A stretch of 64,000 bases of DNA from Pseudomonadota bacterium (lineage in GTDB: Bacteria > Pseudomonadota > Gammaproteobacteria > Xanthomonadales > SZUA-38), in contig JBCCCR010000004.1 in NCBI GenBank assembly GCA_039033415.1, positions 124,001 through 188,000 of the forward strand, in the 5' to 3' direction. Numbering within the stretch: the first letter of the stretch is position 1; each line of letters opens with the position of its first letter. The translations under genes were made by a program, and so were the position numbers. The notes below the pieces were generated by a model that saw nothing but the letters and a program-made list of their open reading frames with translations, had not been told where the DNA came from and searched no databases. Shown here one piece after another: positions 53,488 to 62,052 of the stretch.

Positions 53488-54369
53488 ATGTTTCGCTACT
53501 TCAAATCTGACCCCACAACGCACGTCATGCTGTTCAAGGGCAGCAAACTCATCCGCCAGGGAGCGGGAGACTCCTTCTTCCACGTCCCTGCTCTAACGAG
53601 CATAGCCGCGCTACCAACAACCGTTCAGGATGCGCAGTTTGCTATCAAGGAAACAACGACCGACCACCAGGAAATCGCGCTGCAGGGTGATATTTCCTAT
53701 CGGATCAGTCAGCCAGCCACCACCGCAGCAGCACTCGATTTTCGGATAGACCCCAAGACGCATCAGTACCTGACCGAGGATCCAGAAAAGATCCGCAACC
53801 GCATCATTAATGCGCTGAAGGCGTATGCGCATGCCCTATTGCGCGACAAGACACTGGAAGACGCACTAGGTCTGGCGGAGCAGCTCTCAGCGAACTTGCT
53901 GACGCGTTTGCAAACGGACCCATCCGTTCTTGAACTGGGCATTACCATCGACGGCTTACGAGTCCTGCATCTGACGCCGACTGCAGAGACACGAAAGGCC
54001 CTGGAAGCAGATTTTCGGGAGCGCCTGAACCAGCGTGCCGACCAGGCCATTTATGCCAGGCGAAAGGCGGCTCTCGACGAAGAACGACGGCTCCAGGAAA
54101 CTGAGATGGCGACTGAGGTGGAGATGGAAGAGAGGCGGCGGGAGCTGGTTGCCATGCAAGCCCAGAACAAGACGACGCTGGCCGAAGCGGACGCCAAAGC
54201 TGAGGAGATGAAGCTAAGCCCGTACAAGAACATTCCAACCCAAGCTCTCATCGCCCTGGGTCTCATCAAGTGGGCAGAGGCCGGCGCCAATATCGGCCAA
54301 CTGAACCTCGCTCCCGATCTGCTGACGCAGCTTGCTGGCTGGATGAACACGAGCACCACAAACCACTGA
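53488..54369 (+). CDS. SPFH/Band 7 domain protein
   Basis: 293 aa; AGGAGGT precedes ATG 53488, 12 bases after the regulator's stop. Residues about 10-170 match the SPFH fold (FKGSKLIRQGAGDSFFHVPA, AIKETTTDHQEIALQGDISY, NALKAYAHALLRDKTLEDAL). A coiled coil follows (ALDEERRLQETEMATEVEME), then a conserved-looking tail (LSPYKNIPTQALIALGLIKW). There is no N-terminal transmembrane helix, so it may bind the membrane as a rim protein or stay soluble. SPFH proteins form large ring scaffolds in membrane microdomains. Operon partner of the Nudix regulator. Confidence 0.85.
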   Translation: MFRYFKSDPTTHVMLFKGSKLIRQGAGDSFFHVPALTSIAALPTTVQDAQFAIKETTTDHQEIALQGDISYRISQPATTAAALDFRIDPKTHQYLTEDPEKIRNRIINALKAYAHALLRDKTLEDALGLAEQLSANLLTRLQTDPSVLELGITIDGLRVLHLTPTAETRKALEADFRERLNQRADQAIYARRKAALDEERRLQETEMATEVEMEERRRELVAMQAQNKTTLAEADAKAEEMKLSPYKNIPTQALIALGLIKWAEAGANIGQLNLAPDLLTQLAGWMNTSTTNH

Positions 54370-54376
54370 GACGCAC

Positions 54377-55303
54377 ATGGCCATCGAACGTATCGTAGTC
54401 GTCAGGCGGATGACCGCCCTGGAGGAATTGATCGATAAGTTCCAAACCAAGGCCCAAGCCAAGTTCTACCTGCAACAGGCGGGGCAGTCTTTCGAACGAG
54501 TTGAGCAAGAGCATCGCACGTTTCAACATGCCTTGGCCGATGTGCACCGAGCGATCCCCAAATCGATGAAGCACCATACGATCGACCGCTCGCTGTTGTC
54601 AGACTATCGGTTTAACCCGGACGATTTGATCCTGACGCTCGGGCCCGATGGCCTGCTAGTGAACGTTGCCAAGTATCTACGCGGTCAACCGATCATCGCA
54701 GTGAACCCGGACCCAGCAACCGTGGATGGGATCCTACTGCCCACCGCGGTGAGTCAAGTTGCCACCCAAATTCACGCGGTCAAAAATGGTTCGGCTCAGC
54801 TCAAACATCTGACTATGGCAAAAGTAGAGACGGACGACGGCCAGCAACTCCTGGCGCTGAACGACTTTTTCGTCGGCGCCAAGACACATGTCTCAGCAAG
54901 GTACCGACTCGCTCAGGGGTCCGTTTCGGAAAGGCACTCCTCCAGCGGAATAATCGTTTCAACGGGAGTGGGCTCTACGGGCTGGATGCGCTCCATTTAT
55001 GAAGGCGCTCTTCGCGCCGGCACGGGCTTCGGTATCCCTATGAGTCAATCTGACTATCGGCCTTTGCCCTGGGATGCTCAGGCGCTACTTTTCGCCGTTC
55101 GAGAACCATTTCCGAGCAAGCAGACGCAAACGGAACTCACTTTTGGACAACTCGGTCCCGGTGAGCAATTGGTCATCGAATCAGAAATGGCTAGCAACGG
55201 TGTAATCTTTTCCGACGGCGTCGAAGCGGATAGCTTGGATTTTCATGCCGGTCGAACAGCGACCATTTCGATTGCTGAGCACAGTGCTGTGCTGACGGCG
55301 TAG
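54377..55303 (+). CDS. NAD-kinase-like protein with altered GGDGT loop
   Basis: 308 aa, seven bases after the SPFH stop. NAD-kinase fold landmarks: a Rossmann-like start (AIERIVVVRRMTALEEL), ILTLGPDGLLVNVAKYL at the place of the phosphate-binding GGDGT loop, ALNDFFVGAKTHVSARYRL resembling the N-[DE] helix, and the strongly matching STGVGSTGW where NAD kinases have STPTGSTAY. The C-terminal AVREPFPSK is also typical. The GGDGT is changed to GPDGL, which may alter ATP use; activity could be on NAD, a sphingoid/diacylglycerol-like substrate, or lost. Its place under an NrtR-like regulator supports NAD-related work. Confidence 0.75.
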   Translation: MAIERIVVVRRMTALEELIDKFQTKAQAKFYLQQAGQSFERVEQEHRTFQHALADVHRAIPKSMKHHTIDRSLLSDYRFNPDDLILTLGPDGLLVNVAKYLRGQPIIAVNPDPATVDGILLPTAVSQVATQIHAVKNGSAQLKHLTMAKVETDDGQQLLALNDFFVGAKTHVSARYRLAQGSVSERHSSSGIIVSTGVGSTGWMRSIYEGALRAGTGFGIPMSQSDYRPLPWDAQALLFAVREPFPSKQTQTELTFGQLGPGEQLVIESEMASNGVIFSDGVEADSLDFHAGRTATISIAEHSAVLTA

Positions 55304-55338
55304 GCCGCACCCTAAGAGGCCATAAGGATAGACGATCC

Positions 55339-56805
55339 ATGAGACTTGTTGCTGCACTCATCGCCATGAGCGCTTTGCTGGGGCCAACCTCTCTCTGGGC
55401 AACGGAGTTTCCAGAAGCGGGAACACACATACACTGGCCAGAACTAATCGACCAGGGAAAGGGCCGAGTTGCCCCCATTGAAAGAGGAATCCTATTTGTC
55501 CCTGCTAATCGGAGTTCACCGGATTCAGGAGCGATCGCCCTTTCTTACTGGCGCTTGAAGCGGCTAGGTGGCCCAAAGCCTGAGCAACCTCCGATTTTCA
55601 TGCTGGACGGCGGTCCAGGATTTCAAGGGTATGATCGAAACTCGGCAAGCTGGTACCTTGACTACACCGAGAAATTTCGGGAGATCGCAGATGTCGTTTG
55701 GGTTGGGCAACGTGGCATTGGCGCCGCATATCCATCGACGGATTGTCCGCCGCCCAAAAACACGACCAACACCTGGTTAGATCCAAAGTTCGGACCTGCC
55801 GTCGCAGAGGCCAGCAAAACTTGCAAATCCCTTTGGCAATCGGAGGGTGTTGATATCCATGGATTGACAGTTCAAGAGGCGGCAGCCGACGTTGAAGAGC
55901 TCCGCAAGGCCTTGGGCTACGATCAGGTGATGTTGTGGGGCGAGAGTTTCGGAACACACTGGTCTATCGCCGTTCTCCGTCGATTTCCGGCGTCAGTTGC
56001 GCGGGTCGTTCTCAACAGTATTGAGGGACCCGACCACACCTATGACGACCCAGCCGGGCAGCTACGAGCACTTGAACGAATTGCTGCTGACGCGGAACGT
56101 TCACCGGTCTACGCGGATCAAGTACCGGAAGGTGGCTTCCTCGAAGCAATGAAAGCAACGATTCGTGGCGCTGAGCAAAGTCCGATTCTTGCTGAACATG
56201 AGGGGCGCGAAATCAGGATCGATAGCGATATGCTTCGTTCACTTGCCTTTGGCTACCTTGACCCGCCCCGCGGCGTTCGGTCTGAGGCTGTATGGCCAGC
56301 GGGAATCTTGCGATGGCGCCGGGGAGATTTCGCCGCGACCGTCGAAGCCCTCGATCGGCCCAATCAGTTCGGAGACTTTTGGCGTTCGGCCAGCTACTTT
56401 CAATTCGACTGCGGCTCAGGTGTTTCGCCTGCCCGCCTTGAGCGGCTCAAAAATGATCCTGCTCTTCGCTATCTGGAAGACCCCAACATAATCTACCACC
56501 ACGCATGCCCTGAGTGGCCTGCGGACTCTGGGCCCGCATTCCGTGGTCAATTCAAAACATCAGTGCCCGCACTGCTTGTCCATGGGGACTGGGATCTGGC
56601 GACACCCTGGGAAAACGCACTCGAGATTAAGGACCAATTCGAAAACGGAACGCTAGTACGTGTGAGACGCGGCGGCCATGGCGCTATTTGGGATGCAATG
56701 GAACATGATCCTAACTTTGCCGATTCCGTCATGGCGTTCTTGAAAGGCCAAACAAACATCGAAATAGGCGATGTGACGCTGCCTCCGCCAGATTGGCAAC
56801 TCTAG
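55339..56805 (+). CDS. secreted alpha/beta-hydrolase, TAP/proline-iminopeptidase-like
   Basis: 488 aa. Signal peptide MRLVAALIAMSALLGPTSLW. Oxyanion/HGGPG-type motif MLDGGPGFQGY, nucleophile Ser in LWGESFGTHWS, acid in VHGDWDLATPWENA, His in RRGGHGAIWD. The two-part body with a helical cap between fits the tripeptidyl-aminopeptidase-like hydrolases (exported exopeptidases). AAGGA precedes the ATG and the gap to the NAD-kinase-like gene is 35 bases, so it may be the last gene of that operon; its exported nature makes functional linkage less clear. Confidence 0.82.
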   Translation: MRLVAALIAMSALLGPTSLWATEFPEAGTHIHWPELIDQGKGRVAPIERGILFVPANRSSPDSGAIALSYWRLKRLGGPKPEQPPIFMLDGGPGFQGYDRNSASWYLDYTEKFREIADVVWVGQRGIGAAYPSTDCPPPKNTTNTWLDPKFGPAVAEASKTCKSLWQSEGVDIHGLTVQEAAADVEELRKALGYDQVMLWGESFGTHWSIAVLRRFPASVARVVLNSIEGPDHTYDDPAGQLRALERIAADAERSPVYADQVPEGGFLEAMKATIRGAEQSPILAEHEGREIRIDSDMLRSLAFGYLDPPRGVRSEAVWPAGILRWRRGDFAATVEALDRPNQFGDFWRSASYFQFDCGSGVSPARLERLKNDPALRYLEDPNIIYHHACPEWPADSGPAFRGQFKTSVPALLVHGDWDLATPWENALEIKDQFENGTLVRVRRGGHGAIWDAMEHDPNFADSVMAFLKGQTNIEIGDVTLPPPDWQL

Positions 56806-57067
56806 CCGATTTACAGCACCTTATCGGAGGGAGGCGTGTTCCGTTTCTTATTTCGCTTGCATCTGACCGCATGGGTTTCGCCCGCATGATGCTAGTATCA
56901 TTGACAGATCGAACGAGACCTGTATCCGGTTGCGACTCGAGAGGCTTTCTTAAGTGACGGCATGTTTTGGTCATCGGCAAACACGTCAAAAGAGATGCTT
57001 GTCGACCTACGCTATCGCGGACACAAGCATCGCGAAACCCGATAGCTATCCTGGGAGTTCGACCGCT

Positions 57068-57319
57068 ATGACTGACTCGCAGCACACTCCATGGTTTGCC
57101 AAGAAGAGTTTTGGTTGGGGCTGGAGCATACCCTTAACATGGCAGGGCTGGGTTACGCTCGCTGCGTATATCAGCCTCGTCCTGTCCCTGCAGATATTTA
57201 CGGGGCCAAGGGAGAACTTTTGGCTTTGGTTCGGAATGTTTTGCGGACTCACCGGCATCCTGATAGGGATTTGTTGGTGGAAAGGGGAAAAGCCTCAATG
57301 GCGCTGGGGGAAAGACTGA
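57068..57319 (+). CDS. small two-helix membrane protein
   Basis: 83 aa from ATG 57068. WFAKKSFGWGWSIPLTWQGW is followed by two hydrophobic helices (VTLAAYISLVLSLQIF and FWLWFGMFCGLTGILIGICW) and a basic, Trp-containing tail. The F-A-K-K-x-F-G-W-G-W...WQGW opening is one I associate with a widespread small bacterial membrane protein of unknown role. Upstream bases to 56954 are open in frame but look non-coding. Confidence 0.7.
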   Translation: MTDSQHTPWFAKKSFGWGWSIPLTWQGWVTLAAYISLVLSLQIFTGPRENFWLWFGMFCGLTGILIGICWWKGEKPQWRWGKD

Positions 57320-57418
57320 TGCGCAAACCTCGTACGCAGCCGACCACAACATTTGGTCGCACTAGACTCGTCTAGCTACGACTCGTACGAATTTTCCTCA
57401 GGAATTCCTGAAGGGCAT

Positions 57419-57889
57419 TCATTGGTCTGAGATCGCAGTCATCAGGTAGGACAAGGACTCTTGCCCAATCGCGATTACCGACAGCCCAGGGGCCCGAAAG
57501 ACCGCAAACTCTCCACCGTCACTATCTGCTCCGAGATAAATGTGGTGGTCCTCAAACTCGATTCCACAGATCAGGTAGTCCGTCTTTAGTTTGTACATCG
57601 CGTCTTCGTTTGAGCGAAAAATCGCAACAGTCCAAATTGGTGCCGTTTTACGACTGAAAAACGATGCATGCTCCCACCTCTGACCTGATTGTCCGCCGAA
57701 GCTCTTGAAATTCAGAAGATCCATGCCTTCGGGAATGTCTACGTACCTCCCACCGCCACTAACGCGGACTCCAGAGAATTGCCCCGTGAAATCTTCGTAG
57801 TCGATGACCCCGCACGCAGGTAAATCCTCCGGCCGGATCGAGCCTGACTGGAGCACAGCCAATACAAATGCGAATACCAGTGATTGCAA
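57419..57889 (-). CDS. small exported protein, unknown
   Basis: 156 aa. Hydrophobic N-terminus MQSLVFAFVLAVLQSGS is a short signal peptide. The mature part starts with PEDLPACGVIDYEDFTGQFS and has a second cysteine in DYLICGIEFEDHHIYLG. Strand-rich. No family recognised. Divergent from the BlaI-type regulator, with 132 bases between them. Confidence 0.6.
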   Translation of the reverse strand: MQSLVFAFVLAVLQSGSIRPEDLPACGVIDYEDFTGQFSGVRVSGGGRYVDIPEGMDLLNFKSFGGQSGQRWEHASFFSRKTAPIWTVAIFRSNEDAMYKLKTDYLICGIEFEDHHIYLGADSDGGEFAVFRAPGLSVIAIGQESLSYLMTAISDQ

Positions 57890-57973
57890 GTTCGACGCAT
57901 CCTCTGAATGTCGAGCTAGGTTAAACGATTTTTGACATGGTTCCTGCGCCTTTTGCCAATTCCTGCAGGTTTC

Positions 57974-58018
57974 TTGACACCTGTAGAGATTACTCTACGC
58001 TTGTAGCTTAAGGAGGAC
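57974..58018 (+). promoter_or_regulatory. BlaI-type promoter/operator and ribosome site
   Basis: TTGACA at 57974-57979 and a perfect 16-base palindrome GTAGAGATTACTCTAC at 57983-57998, as expected for a BlaI/MecI dimer site placed downstream of the -35; the -10 is not clear. AAGGAGG at 58010-58016 is a near-perfect Shine-Dalgarno for ATG 58022. Confidence 0.6.
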
Positions 58019-58021
58019 ATC

Positions 58022-58399
58022 ATGACGCTTTCAGACTTCGAGCTAGAGGTTTTACAGATTTTTTGGCGGCTTGGTGACTTGTCGGTGCCAAGGGTTCACG
58101 AGGAAGTGCATCGAGTCCGTAAGGTCACCTATTCGACGGTGAAGACGATTGTCGACAGGCTGGAGAAAAAGGGAGCTCTTGTCCGAGTTGAACAACACGG
58201 ACGGACAATCATCTATGCCGCGTCAGTCGATCAAGAGTCGCTTCGGCGTCCTCTCGTCAGGGAATTTGTTGATCGCGTGTTCGGTTCCGACCGATCGACG
58301 CTTTTCTCCTATCTAATGGAGGACGGCGAGCTTTCACAAGAAGAGATTGAAAGCATTCAGAAGTTGGTCACAAAGGCGAAAAGGCGGCTTGATCAATGA
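58022..58399 (+). CDS. BlaI/MecI/CopY family transcriptional repressor
   Basis: 125 aa. Winged HTH: LSDFELEVLQIFWRLGDLSV, PRVHEEVHRVRKVTYSTVKT, IVDRLEKKGALVRVEQHGRT, then the dimerisation helix region FVDRVFGSDRSTLFSYLMED and ELSQEEIESIQKLVTKAKRR. The sequence covers the whole family length. In the beta-lactam systems, signal-triggered cleavage of the repressor by the coupled M56 protease releases the operon. Its TGA overlaps the ATG of the next gene. Confidence 0.92.
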   Translation: MTLSDFELEVLQIFWRLGDLSVPRVHEEVHRVRKVTYSTVKTIVDRLEKKGALVRVEQHGRTIIYAASVDQESLRRPLVREFVDRVFGSDRSTLFSYLMEDGELSQEEIESIQKLVTKAKRRLDQ

Positions 58400-59967
58400 G
58401 CAGTTGGTTCGCCTTGAATTGCGCGATCACCGTAGTCGCGTTGATTGCAGTCCTTCTGCTCCGCAACTCGCCTGCAAGATTGTCGTTCATGGCCGCCTTC
58501 GCTGCGCTACTTTGTTGGTGCATTCCGCTAGAACCCATCGTGATCTCCTCGGCACCAGCGTTGGTTGCAGAATATGATCTTGTAGCGCTAACGCCCGATA
58601 TCCTTCTGCCAACATCGCTACCAATGAAGGAAACGCCTGCCAACATTTGGCTTACGGCAATGATACTGACGACGCTTGCGGGGTTGGTGGTTTTTCTTGT
58701 TCGATTCTGGCGGAGCCGAGCGATCGTTCGACGCCTGGATACTCGCAGTCGACCGGCTCAGGTTGCAGAGCTCCCAAAACAATTCAAAGGCAGCGCGAAA
58801 TCGATCTGTGTGACGCCAGGAAACGTCGCAATGACAACGGGGTATCTGCAACCTCGAGTATGGGTTGGCGAAGACCTTTTGGTGCGACCAGAAATAAGAT
58901 CCGTTCTAGCCCATGAACTTACCCACGCCAAGCGACGGGACAACTTTTGGGTCTTGGTCATTGAAGCAATTCGTCATGCACTTTGGTGGAACCCGTTGGT
59001 GTGGCGCCTCGCAACTACCGCCAAAACAAGACTTGAAATGTCTTGCGATGAAGCATGCATGAACGCCATGGCCGGCGACACCTACCTGGAAGACCTGGGT
59101 CGACTCGCCCAGCTGTCGACCCTCAAGGGTTCTTTCACTAGTTCCGCGATCATTAATGGGAAAGCCATCATGTCAAGAATTCAGCACCTGTCCGCATACC
59201 CACGCCTGAGGGTCAAGCATTTGGCAGTACTTGGGAGCGCTGTAGCACTTGTGCTGTCGGTGGTCATCCAAGCAGAAGAAAAACAGCCTTCGCCCCTGGA
59301 CAGTTCGGCGAGCAGCTCACTCACTATCGCGGATGACGGGAGCTATGAGCTTAAGCTTGAAAATGCCCACTATGGTGCCGCCATACAAATGCTCGCTAGT
59401 TTAGGGCGACTTCACGTTCTGGCCCATCCAGAAATCAATCAGCACCGAATTACGATCACTCTGGTGGGTACCACCGAGAACTGGATGGATGGTGTAAACG
59501 GCCTAGTTCAAGCCACAACACACTTCCGGGAAAGGTTTGGCGTGAAGCAAGACGGCGGGAACCTACTTCTTGCTCCGAAAGACCTGCTGCTAGCCGACAA
59601 CAGAGGCTGGTTGGATGAGGCCCTGATCATGGGTTATATGAAACCCAGGCCCGACGAGCTGTCGGAGCTCAGAATCTCGGCCGACCTCATTGTTGCAGTC
59701 AATTCGGAGGAAATTTCCCGAAACGACCTCCTCCTAATGAATAAGAATTGGTTTGGCGTACGTCAGGGAGGATATGAGCTCAACGTAAAACCTACCGTTC
59801 TCGAGACGGAGCAAATTTTGCTGGAATTTCGACTCAGCGAAACGAAAAGCCGTGAACTGGTGGCGACGCCATCTCTGCTGACGGCTCCCGGAAAAAGGGC
59901 TCTTCTGGAATTAGAAACAGGCGAATCATCGGTTCGAGTTGCAGTGATCCCGAGTATGCTGGACTAG
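58396..59967 (+). CDS. M56 BlaR1/MecR1-like sensor protease with a non-penicillin-binding C-terminal domain
   Basis: 523 aa, four-base overlap (ATGA) with the repressor. Transmembrane helices near residues 5-20, 28-45 and 85-107 (ANIWLTAMILTTLAGLVVFL). Zincin domain with HExxH in VLAHELTHAKRRDNFW and a distal Glu in SCDEACMNAMAGD. A further helix (AVLGSAVALVLSVVI) leads to a periplasmic C-terminal domain with SYELKLENAHYGAAIQMLAS, LGRLHVLAHPEINQHRITIT, which resembles STN/secretin-type N-domains, not the transpeptidase-like sensor of BlaR1. The signal is therefore probably not a beta-lactam bound as in BlaR1. No beta-lactamase gene follows. Confidence 0.85.
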   Translation: MSSWFALNCAITVVALIAVLLLRNSPARLSFMAAFAALLCWCIPLEPIVISSAPALVAEYDLVALTPDILLPTSLPMKETPANIWLTAMILTTLAGLVVFLVRFWRSRAIVRRLDTRSRPAQVAELPKQFKGSAKSICVTPGNVAMTTGYLQPRVWVGEDLLVRPEIRSVLAHELTHAKRRDNFWVLVIEAIRHALWWNPLVWRLATTAKTRLEMSCDEACMNAMAGDTYLEDLGRLAQLSTLKGSFTSSAIINGKAIMSRIQHLSAYPRLRVKHLAVLGSAVALVLSVVIQAEEKQPSPLDSSASSSLTIADDGSYELKLENAHYGAAIQMLASLGRLHVLAHPEINQHRITITLVGTTENWMDGVNGLVQATTHFRERFGVKQDGGNLLLAPKDLLLADNRGWLDEALIMGYMKPRPDELSELRISADLIVAVNSEEISRNDLLLMNKNWFGVRQGGYELNVKPTVLETEQILLEFRLSETKSRELVATPSLLTAPGKRALLELETGESSVRVAVIPSMLD

Positions 59968-60269
59968 AGCATCGGAACAAACGCTATCCAGACCATCTGG
60001 CAAGATTAGAATTACAGCAGGTGAACAGTACCGTTTGCACTTCGGTATTTCAGTCGAACATCTGTAAACTCAAAAGCGCAACAAGCCAGCCACCTCCGCT
60101 GGCTTGTCGGAGGGACCACGCCAAAACAGCCCTATTGCTATTTCCCTCGGTTGTGTGGAACTGATGATGAGCAGGCGAATAACTTGAAGCCGCGCTGAAT
60201 GTAGTGTTCGACTGAGCCAACGGCTTTCAAATTGACAGCTCGGTAAGCGCATAGGCCTATAATCCGATT
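59968..60269. other. intergenic with a strong hairpin
   Basis: CAAGCCAGC (60082-60090) and GCTGGCTTG (60098-60106) form a perfect 9-bp stem with a 7-base loop. No U-run follows on the plus strand; on the minus strand TTGTTGCGCTTTT follows, so it could weakly end minus-strand transcripts or act as a bidirectional hairpin after the M56 gene. Otherwise nothing recognised. Confidence 0.45.
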
Positions 60270-61274
60270 ATGCGCTCTCTGGTGACAGGACTCCTCGCAC
60301 TACTAACTATTGCGGTAGGCGTTGCGCTACTTTTCGAGCGTCGTTCAACCAATGAAACAAGAGCCTTAGAAAACCACAGCGTCAGCCCCATCGGAAATGT
60401 GTCTGAGTCCGAAAAGCAAGACACATCTAAGAGTAATGGGAAAGCTGATAGGGCCACTAGCTCCGTGTCAGACCACGCGACTGCGTCCACCGCAAGCCTA
60501 CCTAGGCTGAAAACATCAACTGCCATTTTCAATCCCGATGAGCACCCAAATACTTGGTTGAACAACGCCCGAAAATCTATGACGGATGCCGACCCAGGCG
60601 AAATTGGAACCAAAAAACAGGCCGCTGAGGATGGCGACCCAGAGGCCGCCTTCTGGATGTACCTTTTTTACACTTACTGCATGCCCGGACCGATCAACGA
60701 TTGGCAACTGGATGCGCATTTGGCGCGTGCTCAGAAATCGTTAGACAACTGGCTTGAGAACAACCCGGATGAGGATTTGCCCGAGTGGCTGGCAAATCGC
60801 CTGGACTCCATCGACCATCGATTTCGTATGTGTCAAGGCATCGACCCGGAAGCAAACGTCGCGGGCATGGCACTGGCCTGGCTGGAAGCTGCGGCCGATA
60901 CGGGCCATGTGCCAGCCCGGTTCGGCTACTACAGCATGGCAGCAAATCTGATAACCAACCTGGGAAACGGATTCGGTTTCCCGGAGCCTCATGTAATAGA
61001 GACTTACCGCAACAAGACGCGCTCCTACGTCGGGGCCATATTCGAGATGGAACATCCCGACAGGTTCTTTTTGATGGCGCAAATCATGGCCAACGGTATC
61101 GCTTTCGACTCCGACCCAAGCGAGGCCTACGCGTACGCACACGCTGCGGTATTGAGCAACAGCCCGTCAAGCGAACGTGCCCAAGCTTTAATCGGATTTC
61201 TGGAGATGCAGGTATCACCACAGGAGCGAGAGGTTGCCCGATCTTTGGCCGAAGACCTGCTCCAGATTGACTGA
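60270..61274 (+). CDS. single-span membrane protein with Sel1-like repeats (paralogue)
   Basis: 334 aa. One N-terminal transmembrane helix (LVTGLLALLTIAVGVALLF), a Ser/Thr-rich linker, and helical repeats (KKQAAEDGDPEAAFWMYLFY and AWLEAAADTGHVPARFGYYS), both with Sel1-like spacing. Paralogous to the gene at 48464, sharing topology, length, a Cys in the MCQGID region and the ELAD/LAED-type end (REVARSLAEDLL versus QRLARELADEIC). Sel1-like repeats bind partner proteins; the role here is unknown. Confidence 0.65.
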   Translation: MRSLVTGLLALLTIAVGVALLFERRSTNETRALENHSVSPIGNVSESEKQDTSKSNGKADRATSSVSDHATASTASLPRLKTSTAIFNPDEHPNTWLNNARKSMTDADPGEIGTKKQAAEDGDPEAAFWMYLFYTYCMPGPINDWQLDAHLARAQKSLDNWLENNPDEDLPEWLANRLDSIDHRFRMCQGIDPEANVAGMALAWLEAAADTGHVPARFGYYSMAANLITNLGNGFGFPEPHVIETYRNKTRSYVGAIFEMEHPDRFFLMAQIMANGIAFDSDPSEAYAYAHAAVLSNSPSSERAQALIGFLEMQVSPQEREVARSLAEDLLQID

Positions 61275-61368
61275 TCAACACTTATCCAGCCAGCTCCTAC
61301 TGAGAGGACTTAGGAAACAAGGTGTGGTTCCGGGAGGGGCAGCCAACATCGCCGCTAGCCGATAAATT

Positions 61369-61761
61369 ATGAAAAAAACCTATTCTGGCTCTTGCCACTG
61401 TGGCCACGTCAAGTTCGAGGTAGACGCCGATATTGACCACGTCCGAATTTGTGATTGTTCGATTTGCCACAAGCGGGGATCAGCGATCTTCCGAATACCT
61501 GAATCTGCTATGCGCATTCTTACTCCACTTTCTGAAATGACCCTTTATCGGTGGGGCTCCGGCACCGCTACCGACTACTTCTGCCCGATTTGCGGGATTC
61601 TGCCATTTCGACGCCCAAGCAAACTCACTGCCACGGAAGTTGAAAAGGGCGTTGAACCGTTCAGCGGATGGGCGGTAAATGTCAGATGCTTGAAAGGCGT
61701 AGATCTTAAGACACTGCCGGTCGCGTGGATCGAGGGCAGTAAGATTCAGTTGCCCAATTGA
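61369..61761 (+). CDS. GFA/CENP-V domain protein
   Basis: 130 aa. The zinc-binding cysteines of the GFA fold are present: SGSCHCGHVKFEV, RICDCSICHKRGS, YFCPICGILPFRRP. The family includes glutathione-dependent formaldehyde-activating enzyme and many uncharacterised relatives; this one cannot be assigned a substrate. Cytoplasmic. Lone gene with a 95-base gap upstream. Confidence 0.88.
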   Translation: MKKTYSGSCHCGHVKFEVDADIDHVRICDCSICHKRGSAIFRIPESAMRILTPLSEMTLYRWGSGTATDYFCPICGILPFRRPSKLTATEVEKGVEPFSGWAVNVRCLKGVDLKTLPVAWIEGSKIQLPN

Positions 61762-62052
61762 TTCTCAAACCCGCAGCAATCTACCGACAGCGGTTTGTGC
61801 GCTTGCTCAACCGTCAATGCGGCAACGTAAAATATAGCCACCGTTAATACGGAAGAAGCTTGTTCAGAGTCTTAAAGGGCCTGACCGATCTTGCTGTGTG
61901 AGCGAAGAGGAGCAGGGACTGTCTCTAACCGTTTCTGACGGAGGAGGGTCTCACCATCGTCTTCAGTGGCTTAGCATTGAGGGTATCTGTACCTTTCATA
62001 GCGACAGTGGCAAATTGATCTTATTCGCGATTTCGCCACGACGGAGGACACT
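61762..62052. other. intergenic, nothing recognised
   Basis: A 291-base gap. A 62-codon plus-strand frame at 61898-62086 overlaps the next gene and has no motif. No RNA or repeat recognised. GGAGGA near the right end is the ribosome site for ATG 62053. Confidence 0.3.
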
